47,044 bases of DNA from contig JAKABB010000010.1 in the NCBI GenBank assembly GCA_021802045.1, forward strand, positions 1 to 47,044, written 5' to 3'. The notes below the pieces were generated by a model. That model was not told where the DNA came from, did not search any database, and saw nothing but the letters and a program-made list of their open reading frames with translations. A program made the position numbers and the translations under genes. Positions 16,771-27,065 of the stretch are shown here, piece by piece. The DNA comes from a bacterium (lineage in GTDB: Bacteria > Chloroflexota > Dormibacteria > Aeolococcales > Bog-877). Position 1 is the stretch's first letter. Each line of letters begins with the position of its first letter.

Positions 16771-18035
16771 CAGTGGACCCCGAAGATCACCGCCAGCACC
16801 GGAGCAGGCCCCAGCCCCAGCGCCACCGCGCCCACCGCCGGGGCCCAGGCCAGGGCCGCCGCTCCCAGTCGTGGCCGACGGCCCTGGCCCGCCCTCGGCC
16901 CGCGGACCTCCACCGCGCCGCGGAGCGCCGCCGCCAGCTGCAGCAGGAGGACCGGCACCACCAGGGCGACCGGCACCGGCCCCAGGTACGTCGCCGCCAC
17001 CAGGACCAGGAGGCGGGCGGCGAAGCCCCCCCCCGGAGGCAGCCCCGACACCCCCAGCCAGCCGGTGACCGCCGCCCGGGTCGAGGGCGAGGGGCCGTCG
17101 AGGGTGATGGCGGCGATCCAGTGGAGGACCAGCAGGAGGAGGGCCGCGGCCAGACCGGGCAGCGTCCCGGTGGCCACCGCGGCCGCCGCCAGCGCAATGT
17201 CCGCCATCCGCAGGCGGGGGTAGCGGGTCGCGGGCGGTCCCACCAGCGCCAGGCCCCCGGCCACGACGGCGGAGGCCAGGCCGAGTCCGAGCACCAGCGC
17301 CTGGAGCGCGCCGGCTACCGCCACCGGCAGGCCGACCAACACCCCGGCCAGGCACAGGAGCGCCGCCGGGGCGGCGAGGGACGCCCAGAGCGCACGGTCG
17401 ACCGCCGGCACCTCCTCGGCCATGAGGCCCCAGCCCTGGAACGGCAGGAGCCCCAGCGGCACCGCCAGCCCCGCGGCGAGGGCCAGGGCCGGCAGGGCGG
17501 CGGGCGCGCCGCCGCCCCGCACCGAGGGCAGCAGGGCAGCGGTCGCCAGCAGGCTGCAGCCGACGATCCCCACCAGGCGGAGTCCGATCGGGCTCCGGGC
17601 CGCCTCGCTGGCCACCGCCCAGCGGTGGGCGCAGACGCCGAGGATGGCGGCCAGGGCGAAGGCGAGCGGCGCCAGGCCCGAGACGCTGAGGGCCAGCGTG
17701 GCCAGGCCGGCCAGGGCGATCCCCGCGGCCACCGATCCCGGGGCCAGCGGCCGCCCACCCGGGACCAGGGCCCGCAGGGTCAGGGCCGCCACGCCCCCCG
17801 CCACCACCCCGGCACCGGCCCGGGTGAGAGCCAGGCGACCCAACCCGATGGTCCCGACCGCCAGCGCCGCCGGCCGGGGGGGGGCCAGATGGATGAGCAG
17901 GGCCAGCGGCCAGGCGCCGGCGAGGAGCAGGAGCGGGAGCAACCACCACCCCGGGGCCCGGCCGGGGTACAGGCCGCCGGCCAGGGCCGCCGCCACGAGG
18001 GTGACGGCCACGCCCCCCAGCAGGGCGGCGCTCAC
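16767..18035 (-). CDS. Proton-antiporter-like membrane protein (NuoN/NuoM/HyfF superfamily, divergent)
   Basis: The protein has 422 residues and about 12 membrane segments. Homology to the complex I antiporter-like subunits is visible in LRMADIALAAAAVATGTLPGLAAA (the SSI-x-G helix region) and above all in GLPPGGGFAARLLVL, the GxPPxxGFxxK motif with Lys replaced by Arg. The TM7-8 equivalent is LPFQGWGLMAEEVPAVDRALW, where the family usually has PFHxWxPxA plus channel lysines. No lysine exists in the protein. The usual length is 450-530. GTG start and GTGA overlaps lie on both sides. Function as a pump is unproven because the proton-path lysines are missing. Confidence 0.7.
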   Translation of the reverse strand: MSAALLGGVAVTLVAAALAGGLYPGRAPGWWLLPLLLLAGAWPLALLIHLAPPRPAALAVGTIGLGRLALTRAGAGVVAGGVAALTLRALVPGGRPLAPGSVAAGIALAGLATLALSVSGLAPLAFALAAILGVCAHRWAVASEAARSPIGLRLVGIVGCSLLATAALLPSVRGGGAPAALPALALAAGLAVPLGLLPFQGWGLMAEEVPAVDRALWASLAAPAALLCLAGVLVGLPVAVAGALQALVLGLGLASAVVAGGLALVGPPATRYPRLRMADIALAAAAVATGTLPGLAAALLLLVLHWIAAITLDGPSPSTRAAVTGWLGVSGLPPGGGFAARLLVLVAATYLGPVPVALVVPVLLLQLAAALRGAVEVRGPRAGQGRRPRLGAAALAWAPAVGAVALGLGPAPVLAVIFGVHW

Positions 18036-18619
18036 GGGACGGGGCTCGGGCCGCGCCACGGGAGGGCGCCGACGATGCAGACGACCGCCGGCAGCCCGGC
18101 GGCCAGGGCCGCCACCGGCAGCACCAGGCTGCCCCCGGTGATGAGGAGATAGACCGCCACCGCCAGCCCGCTGGCCAGCAGGCCCCAGGTGAGCTCCGCC
18201 GTGCTCCGGGCCAGGCCCACCCGGACCAGGCCCACCTCCCAGAGCACGGTGCAGCTGAAGACCGGCGCCGCGGTGACCACGGTGCCGGCCACGGCGTGGC
18301 TGGCGACCCATCGAGCCACCAGCAGCGCCCCCACGCCCAGGACCACGCGCCCCGCACGTCCGAGGAAGACCGCGCTGGGGTCCACCGCAGCCTCCGATCG
18401 GGGGGACCAGCGGGCGCTGAGGACGAACGCGGCGGCCACCAGGGTGCCGAGGGCGCCCAGGAGCAGCAGGACCGGCAGTCCCGCCTCCAGCCCGCCGAGC
18501 CCGCCGGTGGCCCAACCCAGGCACAGTGAGGCCGCCGCCCGGCCGCGCGGCCCGTCCACCAGCAGCGCCATGGCCGCCGCCAGGGTGCAGGCCAGGGCCA
18601 CCAGGTCGGTGCCGCTCAC
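18032..18619 (-). CDS. Small multi-pass membrane protein (HyfE/NuoK-like by position)
   Basis: The protein has 195 residues, about 6 membrane segments and no lysine. Size, hydrophobicity and position between two antiporter-like genes match HyfE of hydrogenase-4, or a NuoJ/NuoK-type subunit. No motif is strong enough to decide. Acidic residues within hydrophobic stretches (LWEVGLVRVGL, TAELTWGLL) could serve proton transfer. It overlaps both neighbours by 4 nt, so it should be made in fixed ratio with them. Confidence 0.55.
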   Translation of the reverse strand: MSGTDLVALACTLAAAMALLVDGPRGRAAASLCLGWATGGLGGLEAGLPVLLLLGALGTLVAAAFVLSARWSPRSEAAVDPSAVFLGRAGRVVLGVGALLVARWVASHAVAGTVVTAAPVFSCTVLWEVGLVRVGLARSTAELTWGLLASGLAVAVYLLITGGSLVLPVAALAAGLPAVVCIVGALPWRGPSPVP

Positions 18620-20379
18620 CGCCCCACCAGCAGCCAGGCCAGGGCGCACCCCACCGCCAGCGCCAGCCACCCGGGGTAGGCGACCAGCGCCCGCACCAAC
18701 ACCTCCGCGACCCGGGGGACGTGCCGGTGCCCCTGGGTCGCCCACCCGTCCAGGATGCGCCCGGCCCCCGCCAGGGGCCAGGGGGCCAAGCCCTCCCCGG
18801 CCGGTGGGGTCGCCGCCGCGCCAGTGGGCGGGCGCGCGGGGGCGAGGGCGGGGGCGGGCGGGCCCAGCGCCACCCGGGCGGCCACCCAGAGCCCGAGGAC
18901 CAGGGCCACGATCCCGCACAGGTAGCCGCCGGGCCAGGCCACTCCGTCCACGGCAGCGGTGAGCCAGCCGGGGGTGACCAGGGAGCTGGCCGTCGCCGTG
19001 GGCGAGCCGACCAGCGGTACCACCACGTAGCGGAGCACGGCGCCGGGCAGCACCGCCGCCACCGCCAGCAGCACCCCCCCGACGATCGCCTCCAGCGGAG
19101 GCCAGGGGCGGGCCAGGCCCCGCCCCGGACGCCCGTGACCGGGCGCGGCGCCGCGGACGGTGCCCAGCACCGCGGGGATCCCGGCCAGGCCGGCGAGGAC
19201 CGCGAACATGGTGGCGAGCCCGTCCGGGAAGCCGGTGGCCATGGTCGCCCCGAGCAGGAGCACCACCCCGCCGGCGGTGAAGGAGGGGGGCACGGCGCCG
19301 GCCAGGAGGAGCGCGGCGGGAACCAGGCGGCCGACCCGGGGATCGGCGCGCGGCCGGCTGGCCCAGGTGTAGAGGGGCCAGGCCGTGGCCGCCGCCAGGA
19401 GCAGCCCGATCCCCAGGAGCCCGCCGACCACGGTGGCGGTGGGCCTGCCGAGGGCGAAGGCGGCGAGGACGAACGCCGCCAGGCTCACCTGGACCGCCTG
19501 GACGGCCCCGCCGACCGTGCCGCGGGTCCGCCATGCGGTGAAGCTGGCCCCGACCCCGAGGGCCGCGCCGCAGAGGGCGAGGACCAGGCCCACCCAGGGG
19601 GCGGGCCAGTGGCCCCCGACCAGTTGCAGCACCCGCAGCAGGCAGGCGAGGGCGACGGGCACGCCCGCGACCGCCACCCACCACCCGGTCGGGTGGGGAG
19701 TGTCCCCGGCCGAACGGGCCGAGGTCGTCTCCAGCGCCCAGCCGGCGCTGAGGCGCATCCCCGCAGGCGCCAGGAGGGCCAGGGCCAGCCCGGGAGCGAC
19801 CGCCGCCGGAGGGATGGCGACCAGCTGGGCGGAGCCGGTCGCGCTCCAGAGCAGCACCGCGCCGATGAGCCAGGGCAGCGCCGTCGCCTGGTTCAGCGCC
19901 ACCGTCACCAGGATCCGGCGCCCGAGCGGGAGGGACGCACCCAGCACCAGGCCGAGGTCGGAGAGGACCAACCCGGCGTAGACGGTGAGCAGGTCGCCCC
20001 CCAGAGCGACCAGGAGAGCGCCGAAGGCCGCCGTGAGGACGGGCGTCAGGGTGCGCCGGGCACCGGTCGGCCCCAGGGTCACGGCGGCCGCCAGGGCCGA
20101 GACCAGGATCGCCAGCACCACCCCGGTGGAGTCCGCGCGCAGGCCCAAGGACAGGCCCGGAGCGACGGCCCAGAGTCTCACGGTGACGTGGCCGGCGGGC
20201 AGGACCACGGGCAGGCACCAGCCGGCCGCGGCCAATGAGAGCACGGGGGTGGCTCGCGCCGCCCAGCGCAGGGCCTCGACCGCCCGGGACGCCGGGACGG
20301 TGGAGGGCAGCAGGAGCGCCAGGGTGGCCCCCGCCCCGAGGCTGGCCACCGCCGTGATCACGAGCCACGGGGGAGGCAT
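18616..20379 (-). CDS. Proton-antiporter-like membrane protein (NuoL/HyfB superfamily, divergent)
   Basis: The protein has 587 residues and about 14-16 membrane segments. The N-terminal half follows the NuoL/M/HyfB plan: LRADSTGVVLAILVSALAAA (the DxLS-type helix), GALLVALGGDLLTVYAGLVLSDLGLVLG (where the family has its TM5 Glu; here Ser-Asp), and LLWSATGSAQL (the LYxxTG block). The TM7-8 equivalent (MRLSAGWALETTSARSAGDTP) keeps a Trp but not the HxWLPxA motif. There are no lysines in the whole protein. A hydrophilic loop and a final helix form the C-terminal end. It is the first gene of the cassette, 50 nt after valS; GGCGG precedes the ATG. Confidence 0.7.
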   Translation of the reverse strand: MPPPWLVITAVASLGAGATLALLLPSTVPASRAVEALRWAARATPVLSLAAAGWCLPVVLPAGHVTVRLWAVAPGLSLGLRADSTGVVLAILVSALAAAVTLGPTGARRTLTPVLTAAFGALLVALGGDLLTVYAGLVLSDLGLVLGASLPLGRRILVTVALNQATALPWLIGAVLLWSATGSAQLVAIPPAAVAPGLALALLAPAGMRLSAGWALETTSARSAGDTPHPTGWWVAVAGVPVALACLLRVLQLVGGHWPAPWVGLVLALCGAALGVGASFTAWRTRGTVGGAVQAVQVSLAAFVLAAFALGRPTATVVGGLLGIGLLLAAATAWPLYTWASRPRADPRVGRLVPAALLLAGAVPPSFTAGGVVLLLGATMATGFPDGLATMFAVLAGLAGIPAVLGTVRGAAPGHGRPGRGLARPWPPLEAIVGGVLLAVAAVLPGAVLRYVVVPLVGSPTATASSLVTPGWLTAAVDGVAWPGGYLCGIVALVLGLWVAARVALGPPAPALAPARPPTGAAATPPAGEGLAPWPLAGAGRILDGWATQGHRHVPRVAEVLVRALVAYPGWLALAVGCALAWLLVGR

Positions 20380-20429
20380 CGGCGCCGCCTATCGCACCGG
20401 CGCCAGGAGCGGAGGCTGCGTCCCCAGCA

Positions 20430-23054
20430 TCACTCCCCCAGCATCTCCCGCAGCGCGCGCGCGCGCCGCCGCGCCTCGTCCAGCTTGGTCCGCGTGCGGT
20501 CGACCACATCGGCCGGGGCCCGGGCGGCGAAGGGGCTGGCCAGCTTGGCCTCCAGGTCGGCGACGTACGTCGCCACCCGGGTCAGCTCGCGGCCCAGCGC
20601 CACCGGGTCGGGTCCCCTCTCCGCGTCCGGGAGCCAGAGGGCCAGCTCCGTGTGGCCCACCACGATGCGCAGCGCGCCCTCGGGGTGGGCGCCGTCGCCC
20701 GTGGCCCGGTCGACCCACTCCACGCCCGCCATCTCCGCGACGTACTGGCGCCCGGGGGCCTCGCGGATCGCGGCCGGGCCGGCCACCAGGCGCAGCCGGG
20801 GCCGGGGGCCGCCGGCGCGATGCCGCCATCCCGCCTCCCGTTCGGTGCCGCGCACGGCGCGCGTGACCTCCAGGCAGTGCGCCATCGTCTCGCGAGCGGC
20901 CTCGTCCCGCATGGTGGCGTCGACCACCGGCCAGGGGGCCAGGTCCAGCGTCTCCGGGACCCCGGCGAAGCGGCTGGCACAGGCGTCGGTGACAAAGGGC
21001 ATGACCGGGTGGAGCATCGTCAGGGTGCTGAGCAGCGCGTGGCGGGCGGTGGCCAGGGCCGCCGGATCGCCGGCGGCCAGCCGCCCCTTGATCAACTCCC
21101 AGTACCAATCGGCCAGCTGGTGCCAGGCGAAGTCGTACAGGGTGTCCACCGCCAGGGTGAGGTCGAAGGCCAGCAGCGCCGCGGTGACCGTGTCCACGGT
21201 GGCGGCGAGGCGGTCGAGGATCCACCGGTCGGCCAGCTCCTGGGCCGGCGGCGTGGGCGCGGGCAGCTCCGCGATCCGGCCGCCGTCGTCGTGGGGCAGC
21301 CGCGTCGCCAGCAGCCGGGTCATGTTCCAGAGCTTGTTGGCGAAGCGCCGGAAGGCCTCGATGCGCCGCTCGTCGAAGCGTGAGTCCTGGCCGCTCATGG
21401 CGATCGAGGCCGCCCAGGCCCGCGTGGCGTCGGCCCCGTAGCGGTCGATCATCTGCAGGGGGTCCACCACCACCCCCCGGGACTTCGACATCCGCTGCCC
21501 GTCCGGGCGCAGGACGGTGGTGTGGACCAGCACCGCCCGGAAGGGGACATCCCCGGCGAAGCGCAGCCCCATCATCACCATGCGCGCCACCCAGAGGCGG
21601 AGGATCTCGCGGGCGGTGCTGACGACGTCGGTCGGGTAGAAGCGCCGCAGGTCGGCGGCGTCCTCGGGCCAGCCGAGGATGGCGAAGGGCCACAGGGCGC
21701 TGGAGAACCACGTGTCGAGGACGTCGGGGTCGCTGGTGAGCTCCGAGCTCCCGCAGCTGGGGCAGCGCGACGGCTCCTCGATCCAGGCGAAGACGTGCTG
21801 GTTGGCGCAGGTCGACACCGGGATCCGGTGGCCCAGCCAGATCTGGCGGCTGATGCACCAGTCCTGGAGCTGGTCGAGCCAGCCAAGGTACTCGTCCCCG
21901 TAGCGGCTGGGGTGGAAGGTGATCGCCCCCCGGCGCACCGCAGCCGCCGCCGGCGCGGCCAGTTCGGCGGTCCGGACCCACCACTGGGGGGTGACCAGCG
22001 GCTCGATCACCGTCCCCGAGCGGTCGCAGTGGCTGACCTGGTGGACCACCGGCTCGGTCCGCACCAGGGCCCCGGCCTCCTGCAGCAGGGTCGCCGCCAC
22101 CGCACGCGCGGCCGGGACCGCGAGCCCGTGCAGCCGCGGCAGATCCGGGGTCGCCATGGTGCCGTCGAGGGCCACCACCGTCAGCACCGGAAGCCCGTGG
22201 CGGGCCCCGATGGTGTAGTCGTCGGTGGCGTGCCCGGGAGTGATCTTGAGGGCGCCGGTGCCGACGGCAGGGTCGACCAGGGGGTCGGCGATGACCGGGA
22301 TGACCCGCCCGGTGAGCGGCTCGATCACCTGCCGCCCGACCGCGTCCCGGAAGCGGGGATCGTCGGGCGGGACCCCGACGGCGACATCGGCCGGGATCGT
22401 CTCGGGGCGAGCGGTGGCCACCTCCAGGCTGCCCCCGCCGTCCGCGAAGCGATAGCGGACGTAGTAGAAGGCGTCCTCCCGCTCGCGGTACTCGACCTCC
22501 TCGTCGGAGATGGCACTGTGGCAGACCGGGCACCAGTTGACGATCCGGGGCCCACGGTAGATGAGCCCCTGGTCGAAGAGGTCGCGGAAGACGCGCCGGA
22601 TCACCCGCACGTAGGCTTCGTCGAGGGTGAAGCGCTCCCGGGGCCAGTCGCAGGTGACGCCCAGGCGGCGGAGCTGGTCGAAGATGACCCCCTGGTACTC
22701 GGCGTACCACCGCGCCACCCGGGCGTCGAAGGCCTCCCGGCCGATGGCCTCCTTGGAGGTGCCCTCCTGGGCCAGCTGGCGCTCGATGATCGCGTTGGTG
22801 GCGATCGCCGCATGGTCGGTCCCGGGGACCCAGCAGACCTCGGCGCCCCGCATCCGGTGGAAGCGGGCCAGGGTGTCCTGGAGGGTGCCATTGAGGGCGT
22901 GGCCCAGGTGGAGGGCCCCCGTGATGTTGGGGGGCGGCAGGGCCATGCTGAACGCGGGCCGGTCGCTGCCGGCATCGGCGTGGCCGAGCTGCAGCCCGGC
23001 CCAGACCGCGAGCCACTGCGGCTCCACCGCCGCCGGGTCGTACTGGCTGTCCAT
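20430..23054 (-). CDS. valS: Valyl-tRNA synthetase
   Basis: The protein has 874 residues, the normal size. Class I signatures are HLGH in ITGALHLGHAL (about residues 49-52) and RMSKS in DGQRMSKSRGVVVDP. The editing domain contains GTDHAAIATNAIIERQLAQEG and the PRPETI-type block. CPSCGSSELTSDPDVLDTWF is the zinc-type insert followed by the conserved DTWFSS. The C-terminal arm (last 60 residues) is the coiled coil that grips tRNA. It charges tRNA-Val. The start at 23054 lies 20 nt after the metE stop. The frame is open further upstream but that part overlaps metE. Confidence 0.96.
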   Translation of the reverse strand: MDSQYDPAAVEPQWLAVWAGLQLGHADAGSDRPAFSMALPPPNITGALHLGHALNGTLQDTLARFHRMRGAEVCWVPGTDHAAIATNAIIERQLAQEGTSKEAIGREAFDARVARWYAEYQGVIFDQLRRLGVTCDWPRERFTLDEAYVRVIRRVFRDLFDQGLIYRGPRIVNWCPVCHSAISDEEVEYREREDAFYYVRYRFADGGGSLEVATARPETIPADVAVGVPPDDPRFRDAVGRQVIEPLTGRVIPVIADPLVDPAVGTGALKITPGHATDDYTIGARHGLPVLTVVALDGTMATPDLPRLHGLAVPAARAVAATLLQEAGALVRTEPVVHQVSHCDRSGTVIEPLVTPQWWVRTAELAAPAAAAVRRGAITFHPSRYGDEYLGWLDQLQDWCISRQIWLGHRIPVSTCANQHVFAWIEEPSRCPSCGSSELTSDPDVLDTWFSSALWPFAILGWPEDAADLRRFYPTDVVSTAREILRLWVARMVMMGLRFAGDVPFRAVLVHTTVLRPDGQRMSKSRGVVVDPLQMIDRYGADATRAWAASIAMSGQDSRFDERRIEAFRRFANKLWNMTRLLATRLPHDDGGRIAELPAPTPPAQELADRWILDRLAATVDTVTAALLAFDLTLAVDTLYDFAWHQLADWYWELIKGRLAAGDPAALATARHALLSTLTMLHPVMPFVTDACASRFAGVPETLDLAPWPVVDATMRDEAARETMAHCLEVTRAVRGTEREAGWRHRAGGPRPRLRLVAGPAAIREAPGRQYVAEMAGVEWVDRATGDGAHPEGALRIVVGHTELALWLPDAERGPDPVALGRELTRVATYVADLEAKLASPFAARAPADVVDRTRTKLDEARRRARALREMLGE

Positions 23055-23074
23055 CACCGGCGCCGCCGCGCCCG

Positions 23075-25381
23075 TCAGACCGGGAGGGTCGCCCGGCGCC
23101 GGGCCACCTCCCGGGCCGCGGCCACCATGTTGCGCAGAGCGGGCTCCACCTCGGCCCAGGCCCTGGTCTTGAGGCCGCAGTCGGGGTTGACCCAGACCTG
23201 CTCCGGGCGCAGCACCTGGCAAGCCCGCTCGAGCAGGTCAGTCATCTCCTCGGTGCTGGGAACCCGGGGCGAGTGGATGTCCCAGATCCCGGGGCCGACG
23301 GCGTTGGGGTATCCGTCGCGGCGGAAGACCCCCAGCAACTCCATCTGGGAGCGGGAGGACTCGATGGCCAGCACGTCAGCGTCCATCTCGCGGATGGCCC
23401 CCAGGATGTCGTTGAACTCCGAGTAGCACATGTGGGTGTGGACCTGGGTGCCGTCGGCCACCCCGGCGGTCACCAGCCGGAAGGCGTCAACGGCCCAGCG
23501 CAGGTACGGAGGCTGGTCCGCCCGCCGCAACGGCAGCCCCTCGCGCAGAGCGGGCTCGTCCACCTGGATGATCCGGATGCCGGCGCGCTCCAGGTCTGCA
23601 ACCTCGTCGCGCAGCGCCAGCGCGATCTGCCCGGCGGTGGTGGCCCGGGGCTGGTCGTCCCGGACGAAGGCCCACTGCAGGATCGTGACCGGCCCCGTCA
23701 GCATGCCCTTGACCGGCCGGCGGGTCCGCGACTGCGCGTACTCGGCCCAGCGCACCGTCATCGGCCGGGGTCGACTGACATCGCCGTAGATGATCGGGGG
23801 CCGCACGCAGCGCGAGCCGTAGGACTGGACCCAGCCGCCGGCGGTGAGGGCGAACCCCTGCAGCTGGGCGGCGAAGAACTCCACCATGTCGGTGCGCTCG
23901 GGCTCGCCGTGGACCAGGACGTCGAGGCCCACCGTCTCCTGGAACTGGATCACCGCCGCGATCGCCTCCGCCACCAGCGTGTCGTAGGCCTCGGGGGTGA
24001 GCTCGCCCCGGCGCAGCCGGACCCGGGCCTGGCGCAGCTCGGCCGTCTGCGGGAACGACCCGATGGTGGTGGTCGGGAGCTGGGGGAGCCCCAGGGCCGC
24101 CGCCTGGACCGGACCGCGCTCCGCGTGCGAGCGGCCGCGACTCAGGTCGGCCGGGCTCACCGCCGCCAACCGGGCCGCGACCTGCGGGTCGTGGACGGCG
24201 GTCGAGTCCCTGCGCTGCGCCGCGGCGGCGGCCGCCGCCGCCAGCCGGTCCTCGACCGCGGCGCGGTCCCGGGTCGCCTGGGCCAGGCAGGCCACCTCCT
24301 CCAGCTTCTCGCCAGCGAAGGCCAGCCACGAGCGCACGGCCGGGTCGAGCGCCGTCTCGGCGGCCAGGGAGAGGGGCACGTGGAGCAGGGAACAGGAGGG
24401 CGCCACCTGGACCCGGTCGGCGCCGAGGTGGGCCTCGGCGGCCTCCAGCGTCGCCAGCGCCGCCGGGAGGTCGGTGCGCCAGACGTTGCGCCCATCGACC
24501 AGCCCCAGCGAGAGGACCGCGTGGTCCTGCAGGGCCTCCAGGACCCGGGGGACCTCGCCGGGCGCCCGGACCGCGTCGACGTGCAACCCCGCCACCGGCA
24601 GCTCGCAGACCGTCCCCAAGTTCGCCCCCAGGCCGCCGAAGTAGGTCGCCAGCAGGAGACGCAGCTCGGGCACGGCCGCGGTGAGCTCCTGGTAGGCGCG
24701 GGTCAAGGCCTCCAGGGCCGCAACCGGCAGGTCCAGCGCCAGGCAGGGCTCATCGATCTGGATCCAGGCCGCGCCGGCGGCGCGCAGCTCGCCCAGGATC
24801 GCCGCGTAGACCGGCAGCAGCGTGGGCAGGAGCTCCAGCGGCTGCGCGGCCCCGGCCCGGACCTTGCTGAGGAGGAGGAAGGTCACCGGGCCCAGCAGCA
24901 CCGGGCGCCCCTCGACGCCGAGCGCCCGAGCCTCCAGGTACTGATCGAGCAGACGGTTGTGGGTCAGCTGGAAGGCCTGCCCGGCCACGAGCTCGGGGAC
25001 CAGGTAGTGGTAGTTGGTGTCAAACCACTTGGTCATCTCCAGGGCCGCCACCGGCTCGGCCCCGGGCGCGGGGGCCCCGCCGCGAGCCATGGCGAAGTAG
25101 GCCTCCAGCGGCAGACGGCCACCGGCCCAGCCGAAGCGGGCGGGGATGGCGCCGACCATGACCGCCGTGTCCAGAACCTGGTCGTAGTAGGAGAAGTCGC
25201 CGACCGGGATGTGCTGGATGCCCGCGTCCCGCTGCTGGGTCCAGTGCCGCTGGCGCAGGGTGCGCCCCACCGCCTCCAGCTCCGCGGCCGTGGCCGTCCC
25301 CGCCCAGTGGCGCTCCAGCGCCCACTTCAGCTCCCGCCCCGCCCCGATCCGGGGGAACCCCAGATTGCCTGCCGTCGCCAT
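23075..25381 (-). CDS. metE: Cobalamin-independent methionine synthase
   Basis: The protein has 768 residues with the two-barrel MetE plan. The N-terminal barrel begins NLGFPRIGAGRELKWALE and carries ALEMTKWFDTNYHYLVPE. The C-terminal barrel has TTTIGSFPQT, the zinc ligands of HTHMCYSEF and NPDCGLKTR, and IQVDEPALREGLPLR. It transfers a methyl group from 5-methyltetrahydropteroyl-triglutamate to homocysteine. ATG 25381 is chosen over the TTG four codons upstream; GAGGTGCAGG lies directly before it. A structured leader of about 165 nt precedes it. Confidence 0.97.
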   Translation of the reverse strand: MATAGNLGFPRIGAGRELKWALERHWAGTATAAELEAVGRTLRQRHWTQQRDAGIQHIPVGDFSYYDQVLDTAVMVGAIPARFGWAGGRLPLEAYFAMARGGAPAPGAEPVAALEMTKWFDTNYHYLVPELVAGQAFQLTHNRLLDQYLEARALGVEGRPVLLGPVTFLLLSKVRAGAAQPLELLPTLLPVYAAILGELRAAGAAWIQIDEPCLALDLPVAALEALTRAYQELTAAVPELRLLLATYFGGLGANLGTVCELPVAGLHVDAVRAPGEVPRVLEALQDHAVLSLGLVDGRNVWRTDLPAALATLEAAEAHLGADRVQVAPSCSLLHVPLSLAAETALDPAVRSWLAFAGEKLEEVACLAQATRDRAAVEDRLAAAAAAAAQRRDSTAVHDPQVAARLAAVSPADLSRGRSHAERGPVQAAALGLPQLPTTTIGSFPQTAELRQARVRLRRGELTPEAYDTLVAEAIAAVIQFQETVGLDVLVHGEPERTDMVEFFAAQLQGFALTAGGWVQSYGSRCVRPPIIYGDVSRPRPMTVRWAEYAQSRTRRPVKGMLTGPVTILQWAFVRDDQPRATTAGQIALALRDEVADLERAGIRIIQVDEPALREGLPLRRADQPPYLRWAVDAFRLVTAGVADGTQVHTHMCYSEFNDILGAIREMDADVLAIESSRSQMELLGVFRRDGYPNAVGPGIWDIHSPRVPSTEEMTDLLERACQVLRPEQVWVNPDCGLKTRAWAEVEPALRNMVAAAREVARRRATLPV

Positions 25382-25548
25382 CCTGCACCTCAATCAGCCC
25401 GTCGGGGTGACGCCCCGGGCCCATGGATCGGCCCCGTCGCCCGGGGCCCGACGCTCGCGCGGGCCACCCGCTCCCCGGAGGACGGCCCGGTCCCGCCGGG
25501 TGGCTCCCAGTCTACGGGAGGGCCCCCCGGCCCGGCCCCACCGGCAGC
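25382..25548 (-). promoter_or_regulatory. Structured leader of metE with candidate promoter
   Basis: A TAGACT box on the minus strand (about 25514-25509) could start transcription near 25503. The leader then holds three stems: gccacccg with cgggtggc (25463-25470/25497-25504, 26-nt loop), tcggcccc with ggggcccga (25428-25451, one bulge), and a cgggg/ccccg stem close to the start. It does not match the SAM, SAH or cobalamin riboswitch cores I know. High GC makes stems common by chance, so a regulatory role is only a possibility. Confidence 0.35.
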
Positions 25549-26804
<1,256 letters not shown>

Positions 26805-26808
<4 letters not shown>

Positions 26809-27029
26809 GCCGCCGGCCTCGGATGGATGGGCGACCCCGCGCCGGCCATCGCCGCCACGCTGTGGACGCAGTCAGGGCAGATGTAGGCCTCGCGGGGGCC
26901 GGCGCCGGCGACCAGGGCCACCGCGGCGGCGCTGGTGCCGCAGAAGTTGCAGCGGGGCGCGTCGCTGCGCGTGACCGCTCGCACCAAGCCGAAGAGACCG
27001 TGCCGACGGCGGCGGGTGGCGTCCGTCAT
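26805..27029 (-). CDS. Free-standing ClpX-type C4 zinc-finger protein
   Basis: The protein has 74 residues. Cys27-x2-Cys30 and Cys51-x2-Cys54 sit in [19 protein letters not shown] and [11 protein letters not shown]. These align directly with the ClpX zinc-binding domain made by the next gene ([26 protein letters not shown]). A basic stretch (residues 6-26) precedes it and a Pro/Ala tail follows; there is no ATPase domain. In ClpX this domain dimerises and binds adaptors and substrates. A detached copy could form mixed dimers or act as an adaptor decoy. It starts 7 nt after a TAGGCT -10 box without a Shine-Dalgarno, and is coupled to clpX by a GTGA overlap. Confidence 0.75.
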
Positions 27030-27036
27030 GGGGTAC

Positions 27037-27042
27037 AGCCTA
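27037..27042 (-). promoter_or_regulatory. -10 box for the zinc-finger gene and clpX
   Basis: TAGGCT lies on the minus strand in the short gap after clpP, with 7 nt to the ATG. A transcript from it would begin at or next to the start codon. This would give clpX a promoter separate from clpP. Confidence 0.5.
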
Positions 27043-27065
27043 CTGCGGGTTGGACCCGGTGCGGC

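Noticed and set aside
16593-20238. Long plus-strand open frames of several hundred codons across 16.6-20.2 kb
   Set aside because: They are antisense shadows of the membrane cassette, made of Arg/Gly/Pro/Gln-rich text with no family similarity. GC-rich third positions make such frames common.
15994-20379. Annotation of the membrane cassette as a complete hydrogenase-4 or complex I operon
   Set aside because: No NiFe-hydrogenase, NuoB/C/D/I or other hydrophilic subunit is present, and the proton-path lysines are missing.
25382-25548. SAM, SAH or cobalamin riboswitch in front of metE
   Set aside because: None of the conserved cores I know could be fitted. Only stems are visible, and these are common at this GC content.
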